The notes: generated from the letters alone by a model not told the origin. Positions 9,065 to 17,274 are shown, numbered from the stretch's first letter. The stretch is DNA of 64,000 nt from Streptomyces piniterrae (GCF_005048155.1 NZ_SUMB01000004.1:62001-126000), one strand, 5' to 3'. Program-made: numbers and translations.

Positions 9065-9147
9065 GCGAGCACACCGTCCCGGGTACGGCCCACATCTAGG
9101 AGTTCCAGTTCTCCTCCGCCTGTACGCCCTCGTGACCGACGGGAGGC

Positions 9148-10386
9148 CTACGCGGCGCCGCTCGGCGCCAGCACGCGCTCGACGAACCAGACCAGACCGA
9201 TGACGCCTACAACGACGGCCACGCAGACGTGGGCGACGGTCGACCAGGAATACCGGCGGCGCGTCAGCAGGAGCAGCGGGAACAACAGCAGAACAATCGC
9301 GAGCTGTCCCAGCTCGATGCCGAGGTTGAAGCTCAACAGTGTGACGAGCAACCGGCCGCCGGAGTCGTCGGTGAAGCTCAGCGCCCCGGCGAAGCCCAGC
9401 CCGTGCAGCAGGCCGAAGCCGAACACGATGAGGGTGCGGTGCCGCGACTCGCCGCGCGCGATGTTCTCCACCGCGACATACACGATGGACAGTGCGATCA
9501 GCGGTTCGACGATCTCGGACGGAACCTCGACCCACCCCAGCGCGGCCAGGGCGAGCGTCACACTGTGCGCCACGGTGAAGCTGGTCGCGAGCCGGACAAC
9601 GCTGCGCCATCCCTGCGCGCCGAGCAGGAGGAGCACCAGGAAGAGCACGTGGTCGACGCCGAGCAGGATGTGGTCCAGCCCCATGAACACGAACCGGCCC
9701 ATCGACGGCAAGAAGCCCGTCTCACCGGCTTGTGATTCGCGTGGCCCGGCGTCACTCTGGCCGGCTTGCGATTCGCGCGGCTCGGCGTCGCTCCGGCCGA
9801 CCCGCAGTTCACGATGGCCGGAGTCGAAGACATCGCTCCCGCCGGAGCCGCCGAGTTCGTAGTCGACCATGTTGGTGTGCTCCGCGCCGATGGCGTCCGC
9901 CTCGGAAAACACCCCGTAGCGCACGGTGAACCCGCCGCTCGCCGAGCCCGGACAACGATAGGTGAGATGCAGGCCGGCATAGAGGAACTGCTGCCGCTTC
10001 GTGATGCCCGTGTCTTCGAGTTCGGCGGCACAGGATTCGCCGTCGTGGGCGACGGTCAGGCGGGCCGCGAGGTACGACGCAAGCTGTGCGCGGTGAGACT
10101 CGAGAAATGCCTCGCGCTTGGCGTCCTTGGCTCCACGCGGGAGCTTGCCGAGGTCGGCGGCCTTGGTGAGGGTGTCGTAGTCCAGTTCCAGCTTGTAGCG
10201 CACCAGTGACCCGTCCTGGCGGATCGTGGACGTACCGTCCGTCGTCGGGACATGTGCCGAGGCCACCGAGCTCGTCAGCGACATCAGGATTCCGGCGAGA
10301 ACTATGGCCCCCAGCGCGACCCGGAGCACGCTGAGCATTCGGCGGGAGGTGCCTCGCAGGTCTGGTGGCGGAGCCCAGATTGTCAT
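9148..10386 (-). CDS. HupE/UreJ-family membrane protein
   Basis: About 412 residues. A signal-anchor (LSVLRVALGAIVLAGILM) precedes an extracellular domain of about 150 residues, then a hydrophilic linker with repeated GPRESQAG-like units. The C-terminal half has 6-7 membrane helices beginning FMGLDHILLGVDHVLFL and including LLHGLGFAG. Both are hallmark histidine motifs of the HupE/UreJ_2 family (proposed nickel/cobalt permeases). The start is uncertain: candidates at 10386, 10338 and a GTG at 10422 all lack a strong ribosome site. It converges with the MFS gene. The association of HupE-like proteins with metallophosphatases suggests a metal supply role, which is inference. Confidence 0.85.
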   Translation of the reverse strand: MTIWAPPPDLRGTSRRMLSVLRVALGAIVLAGILMSLTSSVASAHVPTTDGTSTIRQDGSLVRYKLELDYDTLTKAADLGKLPRGAKDAKREAFLESHRAQLASYLAARLTVAHDGESCAAELEDTGITKRQQFLYAGLHLTYRCPGSASGGFTVRYGVFSEADAIGAEHTNMVDYELGGSGGSDVFDSGHRELRVGRSDAEPRESQAGQSDAGPRESQAGETGFLPSMGRFVFMGLDHILLGVDHVLFLVLLLLGAQGWRSVVRLATSFTVAHSVTLALAALGWVEVPSEIVEPLIALSIVYVAVENIARGESRHRTLIVFGFGLLHGLGFAGALSFTDDSGGRLLVTLLSFNLGIELGQLAIVLLLFPLLLLTRRRYSWSTVAHVCVAVVVGVIGLVWFVERVLAPSGAA

Positions 10387-10678
10387 GCCGAGGAGCAGAG
10401 CGCCCCGAGGAGGGGAGCGCACATCGTGCGTATTTCCCGGTCTCGACGGCTGGTTGAATTCTTGGCGGTCCGCGCGGCGACCGGCCCCCGGGGCAGATGG
10501 CCTCCTGGTGGCTGCTCACCTCACCTCGCCGCTCATGAGGTAGCGAGGGAGGAGATGGACCACCGTCGATCGTTCAACCACCGGCCATCCTGTGACCCAC
10601 ATCTCATCACCGGGCCGTCCGCCGGCATCCCTACCTTCCGTGAAGCCCCCACGACGTCAAAAAGCGGAGGGCTTTCGC

Positions 10679-10771
10679 ATGTTCAGACACCGAGCGGCCA
10701 GGGCTGCGGCGACGGTCGCGGCTGTCAGCACAACGGTCCACACGACTACCGACACCGAGGTGACCGTATGA
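10679..10771 (+). CDS. 30-residue leader/microprotein coupled to the TolB-like gene
   Basis: ATG at 10679 is preceded by GGAGGGCTTTCGC, a near-ideal ribosome site. The frame encodes 30 residues beginning MFRHRAARAAATVAAV and rich in Thr and Val. Its TGA overlaps the ATG of the next gene (ATGA), a standard translational-coupling arrangement. It has a basic start and short Ala/Val stretch but no strong membrane helix. It may be a real microprotein or only a ribosome-loading leader. Confidence 0.5.
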   Translation: MFRHRAARAAATVAAVSTTVHTTTDTEVTV

Positions 10772-11811
10772 GCGAGCAGACCACGATCGACGCCGAGACG
10801 CCGCAGCAGAGCCCGCCGCCCGCGCCGCCCCGGTTCGGGCGAGCCGCTCGCATCACCACCACGGTGGTCGCCACCGTCGCGCTCGCCGGTCTCGCGATCG
10901 GCTACGTCCACTTCAAGGGGTCACCGGAAGGGGCAGAGGCCCCCGCCACGGCACAGGCCGTGTCGCTGGCGCCGGGCCCGCGTCTGCTCACCCTGATGAG
11001 CACCGGGCAAGTGACCACGACAGACAAGGGCGACCCGGGCGGCACCCGCGCAGTGTCGAAGACCAAGTGTGACCGCATCTACGCCGCATCGAGAACCGTC
11101 GCCTGCCTCTACGCCGACGGGACGCTCGGCACCGTGACGATGCGCATTCTCGACGCGGACCTGAGGGAACGCAAAGCCATCCCGGCCAGCGGCATTCCCA
11201 ACCGGGTCCGCGTCTCGAACAGCGGCCGCATGGTGTCCTGGACGGCGTTCGTCGGCGGCGACAGCTACGCCACCCTCGACTTCGCCACCCGCACCGGGAT
11301 CTACGACACCAAGACGGGAACCCTGTTCAAGACACTCGAAACCTTCGCCGTCACCAAAGACGGCAAGCCGTATCAGTCGATCGACATCAACTACTGGGGT
11401 GTGACTTTCACCGACGACGACAACACCTTCTACGCGACCATGTACACCAAGGGCCACCGCTACCTGGTCCAGGGCGACTTCGCCGCGCGAACCGTCCGCA
11501 CCCTGCGCGACCACGTTGAATGCCCCTCGCTCTCGCCCAACGGGACCCGGATCGCGTTCAAAGCACCCATCAACGGCGACTCGACCCGGGGCTGGCGGCT
11601 CTCCGTGCTCGACCTCGCCACCAACCGGGTCACCCGCACGGCCGAAACCCACAGTGTGGACGACCAAGCAGCCTGGCTGGACAACTCCACCCTCGCCTAC
11701 GCCCAGCAACACAGCGACGGCACCAAAGACCTCTGGACCGTACCCGCCGACGGCGCCGGCAAGCCAAGGCTGCTGCTGCGCAACGCCCACTCCCCCGCCG
11801 CGCTCGGCTGA
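10768..11811 (+). CDS. Membrane-anchored TolB-like beta-propeller protein
   Basis: 347 residues from the ATG at 10768. A proline-rich cytoplasmic start precedes a single transmembrane helix at about residues 30-50 (ITTTVVATVALAGLAIGYV). The rest is extracellular, with repeated blades of the TolB/PD40 kind: SNSGRMVSWTAFVGG, SLSPNGTRIAFKAP and DNSTLAYAQQ. Two Cys in the first blade may pair. No enzymatic motif. Such proteins usually serve as ligand- or partner-binding scaffolds. It is translationally coupled to the 30-residue ORF in front of it. Confidence 0.8.
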   Translation: MSEQTTIDAETPQQSPPPAPPRFGRAARITTTVVATVALAGLAIGYVHFKGSPEGAEAPATAQAVSLAPGPRLLTLMSTGQVTTTDKGDPGGTRAVSKTKCDRIYAASRTVACLYADGTLGTVTMRILDADLRERKAIPASGIPNRVRVSNSGRMVSWTAFVGGDSYATLDFATRTGIYDTKTGTLFKTLETFAVTKDGKPYQSIDINYWGVTFTDDDNTFYATMYTKGHRYLVQGDFAARTVRTLRDHVECPSLSPNGTRIAFKAPINGDSTRGWRLSVLDLATNRVTRTAETHSVDDQAAWLDNSTLAYAQQHSDGTKDLWTVPADGAGKPRLLLRNAHSPAALG

Positions 11812-12109
11812 TCACGCCCGACTGCGTCAAGGTGCTGCGCATGGACGAGCTGCCGGTTGAGGAGGAGACACATCGGACTGCCGAGGTGCCGCTGATGTAT
11901 CTTCCACGGCACCGTTTCCGTCGCCGCTGTTCGTCTCCGGCTTTCGGTCGTGACCCGCCGGACAGCCGCGGAATCGCGCCAAAGGCTCCTCGGCCTCTTG
12001 CCTCGCATCCGTCAACGCCCGCGTTGGCCGATCGTCAAGGGGACGTTGATCGAGGCTCCTTAACGTTTCCGGCGCATCGATCGCCGATAAACCGCGAGGT
12101 GAAGTACGC

Positions 12110-12709
12110 ATGCTGTTCCGCACGCGAGGCAAAGGCAAGGTCTCTTCCTTATACGCCGGGGTGAACACGCCCCGGCGGCGGACCGCGGTCATGGCCGGGG
12201 TGCTCGTAAGCGTGTCCGTGGTGGCGCTGGGGCCCGCTTCCGCGGCGCCGCAGGGTTCCGGGGAACCGACGAAGGCCGCTGCGCAGGCGGCTCCGGCAGC
12301 CGACTCGGCGCGTGAGCACTGGCAGCCGCCAACACACCGGGACGGGGGCCCCGGGGATCCCGGGACGGAGCCCGGCAAGATCAACACCGACTACCTGATC
12401 AGCGAGGTGTCGCCGGCGCAGTTCAGGGGCTACTGGTACCAGTCCCACATCAACGGGGTCAGTGTCACGTGGGTGGCGCCCTCGGGGCGGGATCCGTACA
12501 ACACCTGGGACTGGATCGAGATCCTGGACAGCAACGGCAAGCGCGTCACGTGGGACTGGGCCTGCGGCAACGCCAACTGCGGCGCGTACGGCTCGACCCT
12601 GATCGACGCGAAGCTGACGAAGGGCGCGGAGTACAGGGCCCTCTACTACAGCGACGGAGGCCGGGTCACCAAGGGCACGCTCCAGGCCGAGTTCGAGTTC
12701 TGGGCCTGA
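12110..12709 (+). CDS. Secreted hypothetical protein, co-transcribed with the RIP gene
   Basis: 199 residues; ATG at 12110 with GAGGTGA upstream. A basic region of 27 residues leads into a signal peptide ending PASAA near residue 46. The mature part has a low-complexity Pro/Gly linker, then a compact C-terminal domain (about 95-199) rich in Trp and Tyr: YWYQSHINGVSVTWVAP, TWDWIEI and CGNANC, suggesting one disulfide and a beta-sandwich. I do not recognise the family. The next gene, encoding a ricin-A-like toxin, begins within 20 bases. This could be a binding partner, a second toxin chain or a carrier (inference). Confidence 0.8.
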   Translation: MLFRTRGKGKVSSLYAGVNTPRRRTAVMAGVLVSVSVVALGPASAAPQGSGEPTKAAAQAAPAADSAREHWQPPTHRDGGPGDPGTEPGKINTDYLISEVSPAQFRGYWYQSHINGVSVTWVAPSGRDPYNTWDWIEILDSNGKRVTWDWACGNANCGAYGSTLIDAKLTKGAEYRALYYSDGGRVTKGTLQAEFEFWA

Positions 12710-12728
12710 CATGGGAGACACAGAAGAG

Positions 12729-13706
12729 ATGACGCGAAGGGTTGACCGGGCCGAACGGTTCACACGCGGGCCGGTACGGCGGCGATTAGTCAGCGCGGCC
12801 GTGGTGGTCTCGGTCCTTGCGGGCACGCTGGGGGTGGGTGGGGCAGCGGTCACCTACGGTGCATCGGCCTCGCCCGGGCAGGGTCAGAGCATCCAGGCCA
12901 CGTCACAGGAGCAGGCGCAGCCGAGGGAGGGGACGGAGGACGAGGAATTCGCCGACCTCTACACCCGCACGGTCGCGAACGTCCGCAATGCCATGCTGGG
13001 GGAGCAGAGCGTCCGACGGCCCGGGGCCGGTCACCTGATCCAGAACCCCGACCCCGAGGTCATGCAGTCGATCAACATCGGACGGTTCGCCGAGGACGAG
13101 TTCATCGGGGGCCGCATGGTCCGAGGAGTCTTCCGCCGGTCCGACAACTATCTGCTCGGGTTCTACGTGGAGAACAGGGACGCGACCAGCCGCGTCCTCT
13201 ACACGTTCACCGAGCGGGTGAACGGCCGCACGCGGGACATGGTCCCGGAAAACCTGTTCCCGCGCGTCCGCAGGGAGCACTTCGGCTGGGGCATCCAATA
13301 CCGGGGCCTCGAGGCGATCACTGTCAGCCGGAGCCGCCTGCGGGATGCGGTGCTCGAGATCTACCATCACGACCCGAACACGAGCACCCACACGATGGAG
13401 GACAGTGTCCAGGCGCTGGCCGTGGCCCTGGCGGAGGGGGCGCGATTCCAGGTGATTCCCGCGCAGATCGCCCAGGCCATCCGCGGCAGGTCGGCCTGGA
13501 CCGTGGGCGGCCACGCGAGCGAGATCAGGAACTGGGACCACGGGTCCCAGGCAGTCCTGCAGGCACGCGCCGCCGACCCCACCGGTAATGGCGAGGTGTG
13601 GCAGCAGCGCCGTCAATACGCCTGGAACGGGGCCCAGGTGCTGCTGACCGCGCTGGATCTGGCCCGCCGGCTCTACTTGATCAAGCCGCCGACGAGGAAG
13701 GGCTGA
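12729..13706 (+). CDS. Secreted ribosome-inactivating protein (ricin A-chain-like N-glycosidase)
   Basis: 325 residues from the ATG at 12729 (GGGAG upstream); an ATG at 12711 without a ribosome site is an alternative. A signal peptide spans about 1-45. The RIP fold motifs appear in order with family-like spacing: Tyr141 in DNYLLGFYVEN, Tyr191 in QYRGLEAI, Glu236 and Arg239 in LAEGARFQVIP, and Trp269 in RNWDHGSQ. These match ricin Tyr80, Tyr123, Glu177, Arg180 and Trp211; the E-to-R and R-to-W spacings are 3 and 30 residues against 3 and 31. The family removes one adenine from the sarcin-ricin loop of large-subunit rRNA. No B-chain lectin is fused. An RIP from Streptomyces coelicolor is known. 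The assignment is from motifs only. Confidence 0.85.
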   Translation: MTRRVDRAERFTRGPVRRRLVSAAVVVSVLAGTLGVGGAAVTYGASASPGQGQSIQATSQEQAQPREGTEDEEFADLYTRTVANVRNAMLGEQSVRRPGAGHLIQNPDPEVMQSINIGRFAEDEFIGGRMVRGVFRRSDNYLLGFYVENRDATSRVLYTFTERVNGRTRDMVPENLFPRVRREHFGWGIQYRGLEAITVSRSRLRDAVLEIYHHDPNTSTHTMEDSVQALAVALAEGARFQVIPAQIAQAIRGRSAWTVGGHASEIRNWDHGSQAVLQARAADPTGNGEVWQQRRQYAWNGAQVLLTALDLARRLYLIKPPTRKG

Positions 13707-13794
13707 CGTTCACGGCACCACACAAGGTGCTCGCCAGGAGGGCTGCCGCCGTGTTCCACCGCGATCCGTCATGGCCAGGCGACGGCGCAGCCCT

Positions 13795-13810
13795 CCCCCC
13801 CCCCCCCCCC
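13795..13810. repeat. 16-base poly-C tract
   Basis: An unbroken run of 16 cytosines between the RIP gene and the DUF429 gene. It lies outside any recognised gene. Such runs vary in length by slippage and are also prone to sequencing error. Confidence 0.9.
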
Positions 13811-13934
13811 GAGGGCACCGGGAATGCCGGCCGTCGACTCGTGCGCCGTCGGCCTGTCGCCCTCCCTCATTTCGTTCGCCTTTATGGTGAGTACGACTGT
13901 CCCCTGACGTCCCCGTTCGAGGAGGCCGGCTGAC

Positions 13935-14624
13935 ATGGTGACCGTCCTCGGCGTCGACGCGTGCCCGGCTGGATGGCTGGCGGTCCGGCTCCACGACGGC
14001 CGCTTCGCGGAGGCGCGGGTCGTTGCGACCCTGCGCTCCCTGCTGGCCGGAGCCGCTGCCGGCAGTGTCGCGGTGGTGGCCGTGGACATGCCGCTGGGGC
14101 TCCTCGACGCCGGGTGGCGGCGTGCGGACACGGAGGCGGCGGCCCTGCTGGGACCGCTGCGGAGCAGCGTCTTCCGGGTGCCGCCGCGCGCCGTGTGGCA
14201 GGAGGAGGAGTACGACGGCGCGCGGATCCGGTGCCGTGAACTCACCGGGGCCGGGCTGAGCCGACAGACCTGGGGGCTCGCGTCCAAACTCCGTGAGGCG
14301 AACGCCTGCTTGGCGGAGCCTGGGGGCGACCGGCTCTACGAAGTGCACCCCGAAGTGTCGTTCCGGGCCCTGGCGGGCGGGACAGCACTGCTGTCCCGCA
14401 AGAAAAGTTGGGCGGGGCAGATGGCACGGCGCTCGCTGCTCGCCGCGGCCGGCATCGTCCTCCCTGACGACCTGGGGGACGCGGGGCGCACCCCGCCGGA
14501 CGACGTGCTGGACGCGGCCGCTGCCGCGTGGACGGCCCACCGGATCGCCCGCGGCCGGGCGCACTCCCTCCCGGATCCGCCCGAGCACGATGCGGGCGGG
14601 CGCCCGGTCGCGATCTGGTACTGA
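13935..14624 (+). CDS. DUF429 family protein (predicted RNase H-like nuclease)
   Basis: 229 residues from the ATG at 13935, which follows GAGGAGG. The start MVTVLGVDACPAGWLAV matches the DUF429 signature GxDxCxxGW, with an acidic residue at the first catalytic position of an RNase H-like fold. Later features are VDMPLGL, an EVHPEVSFRAL motif and DDVLDAAAAAWTA. These are the usual conserved blocks of the family. Cellular role unknown. It converges on the MarR gene with only 7 bases between the stops. Confidence 0.88.
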   Translation: MVTVLGVDACPAGWLAVRLHDGRFAEARVVATLRSLLAGAAAGSVAVVAVDMPLGLLDAGWRRADTEAAALLGPLRSSVFRVPPRAVWQEEEYDGARIRCRELTGAGLSRQTWGLASKLREANACLAEPGGDRLYEVHPEVSFRALAGGTALLSRKKSWAGQMARRSLLAAAGIVLPDDLGDAGRTPPDDVLDAAAAAWTAHRIARGRAHSLPDPPEHDAGGRPVAIWY

Positions 14625-14631
14625 GCGGCCA

Positions 14632-15123
14632 CTACGCCGGGTCAGGGGTCCGGGTGTGGTGGTCCAGCAAGCGGGTGAGCAACTGCACGAACTGGCCGCG
14701 TTCGGCCGGGCTCAGCGGCGCGAGCAGTTCGTCGTGGAGGTCGTCCAGGACCTTGTCGAGGCGACGTAGGTGACGGCGGCCTCGGGCGGAGATCGTGATG
14801 ACGTTGCGGCGCCGGTCGTCGGGATCCGGCGCCCGCTCGACGAGGTCACGCTCGGCCAGTTCGTTGAGCACTCCGACCATGTCGCTGCGGTAGATACCGG
14901 TGCGCCCGCTCAGCGTCGCCTGACTGCCCGGCCCGAAATCCTGCAGTGAGGCGAGCACGGCGTAGTGCCATTTGCGGGCGTCGACCTGAGCCAACCCCTC
15001 GTTGATCAGCCGGTCCGACCGTGCGGTCAGCTGCGACAACAGTCGGCTCGCCCGTCGGCGCAGCCTGTCGGGCGTCTTGGGCGCGCCGTCGTCGGGCAGG
15101 TCCGCGGCTTCGGCTCTGGTCAT
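14632..15123 (-). CDS. MarR-family transcriptional regulator
   Basis: 163 residues from an ATG at 15123 (GTAGGATG upstream); ATGs at 15132 and 15141 are alternatives. The winged-helix core is at about residues 50-125, with TGIYRSDMVGVLNELAERDLVERAPDPDDRRRNVI and the wing DDRRRN. It is divergent from a dienelactone hydrolase-like gene. A perfect dyad sits between them, overlapping the likely promoters, so it probably represses both genes and is released by a small aromatic or lactone ligand (inference). Confidence 0.9.
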   Translation of the reverse strand: MTRAEAADLPDDGAPKTPDRLRRRASRLLSQLTARSDRLINEGLAQVDARKWHYAVLASLQDFGPGSQATLSGRTGIYRSDMVGVLNELAERDLVERAPDPDDRRRNVITISARGRRHLRRLDKVLDDLHDELLAPLSPAERGQFVQLLTRLLDHHTRTPDPA

Positions 15124-15143
15124 GGCGCCCATCCTACTCATTG

Positions 15144-15160
15144 CGTTAGTCCGACTAACG
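15144..15160. promoter_or_regulatory. MarR operator-type palindrome
   Basis: CGTTAGTC and GACTAACG form an exact 8-base inverted repeat around one central base, a few bases upstream of the MarR start. Size and position fit a MarR dimer site. Confidence 0.75.
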
Positions 15161-15182
15161 ATGTACCGTCGCTCCCGCCGAA

Positions 15183-15218
15183 AACGTTAGTGCCATAAAC
15201 GTTTGTGCCGTTAACGTT
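15183..15218. promoter_or_regulatory. Three AACGTT motifs at exact 15-base spacing
   Basis: AACGTT occurs at 15183, 15198 and 15213, each followed by a related sequence, and the last lies in the palindrome TTAACGTTAA. They sit immediately before the hydrolase start, so they may be extra regulator sites for the divergent pair. Confidence 0.55.
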
Positions 15219-15224
15219 AACTCG

Positions 15225-15995
15225 GTGAACTCCAAGGAAGGAAGATTCGCTATCCCCACGAAGACGCTGCAGATTCCCACCACGGACGGCCAGGCCGACG
15301 CCTTCGCCGCCTTCCCCGACCACGGCGATCGGCACCCAGGGGTGCTGATGTACGCGGACGCCTTCGGCATCCGGCCCGTGCTGCGGGAGATGGCCCGCGA
15401 ACTGGCCGGGCACGGGTACTACGTACTCGTCCCCAACTTCTTCTACCGGCACGGCCCGGCCCCGGTGATCGAACTTCCCGAGCACATCGGGGAAGAGGAC
15501 CGGCCGTCGGTCATCGCCCAGGTGATGCCCTTGGTCGAGGCGCACACCACCGAACGCATCCTGAGCGACGCCGACGCCTACCTCAGGTTCCTCACCACCC
15601 AGCCCGAGGTCGACGCCGGGCCGGTCGCGGTGACCGGCTACTGCATAGGCGGCCTCCTCGCGATGCGCACCGCCGCTGCCCACCCCGGCCAGGTGGCCGC
15701 CGTCGCCGGATTCCACGGTCCTGTCGGTGCAGACGCGGCCGACAGGGACCGCCTCCTCGCCAAGCTCACCGCCCAGGTCCACCTCGGCCACGCCGAAACC
15801 GACCTGACGCCCGAGGCCCTCGGCGAGCTCAACCAGGCCATGGACGCCGCGGGTGTCGACTACACCTCCGAGATCTACCCCGGCACCGTCCACGGCTTCA
15901 CCATGTCGGACACCGACGCCTTCAACCCCGCTGCACTGCAGCTCCACTGGGACCGCCTGCTCCCCCTCCTCGACCGCACCCTGGCCAACAACTGA
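15225..15995 (+). CDS. Dienelactone hydrolase family protein
   Basis: 256 residues from a GTG at 15225. The alpha/beta-hydrolase core contains the dienelactone hydrolase nucleophile motif GYCIGG with Cys in place of Ser, an Asp in the later acidic strand region, and the catalytic His in TVHGFTM. The family hydrolyses dienelactones and related cyclic esters in aromatic catabolism. The start is odd: the best ribosome site (AAGGAAGGA) lies inside the frame, with no ATG/GTG/TTG at proper distance after it, only ATC. The true start may be the upstream GTG on a leaderless or short-leader mRNA. Its divergent MarR neighbour is the likely regulator. Confidence 0.88.
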   Translation: MNSKEGRFAIPTKTLQIPTTDGQADAFAAFPDHGDRHPGVLMYADAFGIRPVLREMARELAGHGYYVLVPNFFYRHGPAPVIELPEHIGEEDRPSVIAQVMPLVEAHTTERILSDADAYLRFLTTQPEVDAGPVAVTGYCIGGLLAMRTAAAHPGQVAAVAGFHGPVGADAADRDRLLAKLTAQVHLGHAETDLTPEALGELNQAMDAAGVDYTSEIYPGTVHGFTMSDTDAFNPAALQLHWDRLLPLLDRTLANN

Positions 15996-16105
15996 CGCTC
16001 CGGCCCGGAAGCCGAGCCCGAAGGCCACGGCTCCGCAGCCCGTAGCTCACGCGAAGATCGTGGTTCTCTCGGCTCGCCTCGGGGCCAGGAACTACTGTCG
16101 CGGGC

Positions 16106-16753
16106 ATGGTCGAACACGATGCCCTCAGTACCACCCGCGAGGGCTATGACGCCGCTGCCCTCACCTATGCGCAGCTGTTCCGCGACACGCTGCGTGACAG
16201 TCCCCTGGACCGCGGCATCTTGGGTGCCTTCGCCGGGTTCGTAAGTGCGAGTGGGAACGGTCAGGTCGCGGACCTGGGCTGCGGGCCTGGCCACATCACC
16301 GCTCATCTGGACGAGTTGGGGCTGGCGGCGTTCGGCGTTGATGCCTCTCCCGCGATGATCGAGTTGGCTCGACAGGCCTATCCGGGCCTGCGGTTCGACG
16401 TGGGCTCGATGGCCGCGTTGAACATCGATGACGGCGTGCTGGGCGGCGTACTCTCCCGTTGGTCCATCATCCACACTCCGCCGCAAGAACTCCCCGTCAT
16501 CCTGGCGGAGTTCCATCGCGTGCTGGCGCCTGGCGGCCACCTTCTGGTCGGCTTTTCGGCAAGCGATGATCCGTCTCACCCGACGCAGGTCTTCGATCAC
16601 ACAGTCGCGCCGGCCTATCGGTGGTGGCCTGATCACCTTGCGGCGATGCTGCGCAAGTCCGGGTTGGCCGAGGTGGCCCGGATGGTTCGCGAGCCTCAGC
16701 CCACCGACCGGCGGCAGTTCCAGGAGGTTCAACTGCTCGCCCGTAAGGCCTAG
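16106..16753 (+). CDS. Class I SAM-dependent methyltransferase
   Basis: 215 residues from the ATG at 16106. Motif I is VADLGCGPGHITAHL (about residues 55-70), the acidic ribose-binding residue lies in FGVDASPAMI, and the later motif is LSRWSIIHTPPQEL. This is a UbiE/COQ5-like small-molecule methyltransferase. Substrate unknown. Monocistronic in appearance and closed by a strong hairpin shared with the convergent VOC gene. Confidence 0.88.
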   Translation: MVEHDALSTTREGYDAAALTYAQLFRDTLRDSPLDRGILGAFAGFVSASGNGQVADLGCGPGHITAHLDELGLAAFGVDASPAMIELARQAYPGLRFDVGSMAALNIDDGVLGGVLSRWSIIHTPPQELPVILAEFHRVLAPGGHLLVGFSASDDPSHPTQVFDHTVAPAYRWWPDHLAAMLRKSGLAEVARMVREPQPTDRRQFQEVQLLARKA

Positions 16754-16771
16754 GCAGGGGCTGTCGCAGTC

Positions 16772-16816
16772 GATGGCTGGTCGAAGTCATGACTGATCGA
16801 AGTCGATGACTGGTCG
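16772..16816. repeat. Short tandem repeat, about 16-17 bases x 2.7
   Basis: GATGGCTGGTCGAAGTC is followed by ATGACTGATCGAAGTC and then GATGACTGGTCG. Non-coding; lies just after the methyltransferase stop and before the terminator hairpin. Confidence 0.6.
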
Positions 16817-16852
16817 CCGGTGCGGTTGGCCGGCCGGGGTACGAACGGACCG

Positions 16853-16888
16853 CCTGGCCGGGTGCCGTGTTTCAGGCACCCGGCCAGG
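16853..16888. terminator. Bidirectional terminator hairpin
   Basis: Perfect 14-base stem (CCTGGCCGGGTGCC with its complement) and an 8-base loop, placed between two convergent genes. It ends 11 bases from the VOC stop codon and can terminate both transcripts. Confidence 0.85.
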
Positions 16889-16899
16889 TCCTCCCTCGG

Positions 16900-17274
16900 T
16901 TACAGATACGGGCGGGTGATCAGCTCAATCGCATGACCGGCGGGGTCTTTGAAGTACACGCCTCGACCGCCGTGCCCGTTGTTGATCTCGCCGGGGCGGC
17001 TCATCTGCGGATCGGCCCAGTGCTCGATGTCGCGGTCACACAGCCGCCGATACGCGCGGTCGAACAGCTCGTCGTCGAGCAGGAACGCGTAGTGCTGCAT
17101 CTGTATCTCCACCGGCGGCTCGGCGAACTGCAGCAGCACGCCGTCGGCGAGTTGGATGTTGGTGAACGGGCCCCAGGACGGCGCTTCTGAGAGTTCCAAC
17201 AGCTCTCGGAAGAACTGGGCCGACTCGTTGCGGTCCTTGGAGGCGATGATGGTGTGGTTGAACGTGGCTGTCAT
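16900..17274 (-). CDS. VOC (glyoxalase/bleomycin-resistance) family protein
   Basis: 124 residues from the ATG at 17274, with GAGGTCAACCGA directly upstream; longer in-frame starts lack a ribosome site. Two beta-alpha-beta-beta-beta modules are visible: FNHTIIASKDRNESAQFF at the start and RGVYFKDPAGHAIELITRPY at the end, the latter carrying the metal-binding His/Glu pattern of the family. Likely a dioxygenase-like, detoxifying or drug-binding protein; substrate not predictable. Confidence 0.88.
   Translation of the reverse strand: MTATFNHTIIASKDRNESAQFFRELLELSEAPSWGPFTNIQLADGVLLQFAEPPVEIQMQHYAFLLDDELFDRAYRRLCDRDIEHWADPQMSRPGEINNGHGGRGVYFKDPAGHAIELITRPYL

Noticed and set aside
7703..9610. 635-codon minus-strand frame
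   Set aside because: Antisense to the MFS gene and part of the HupE gene; no recognisable domain.
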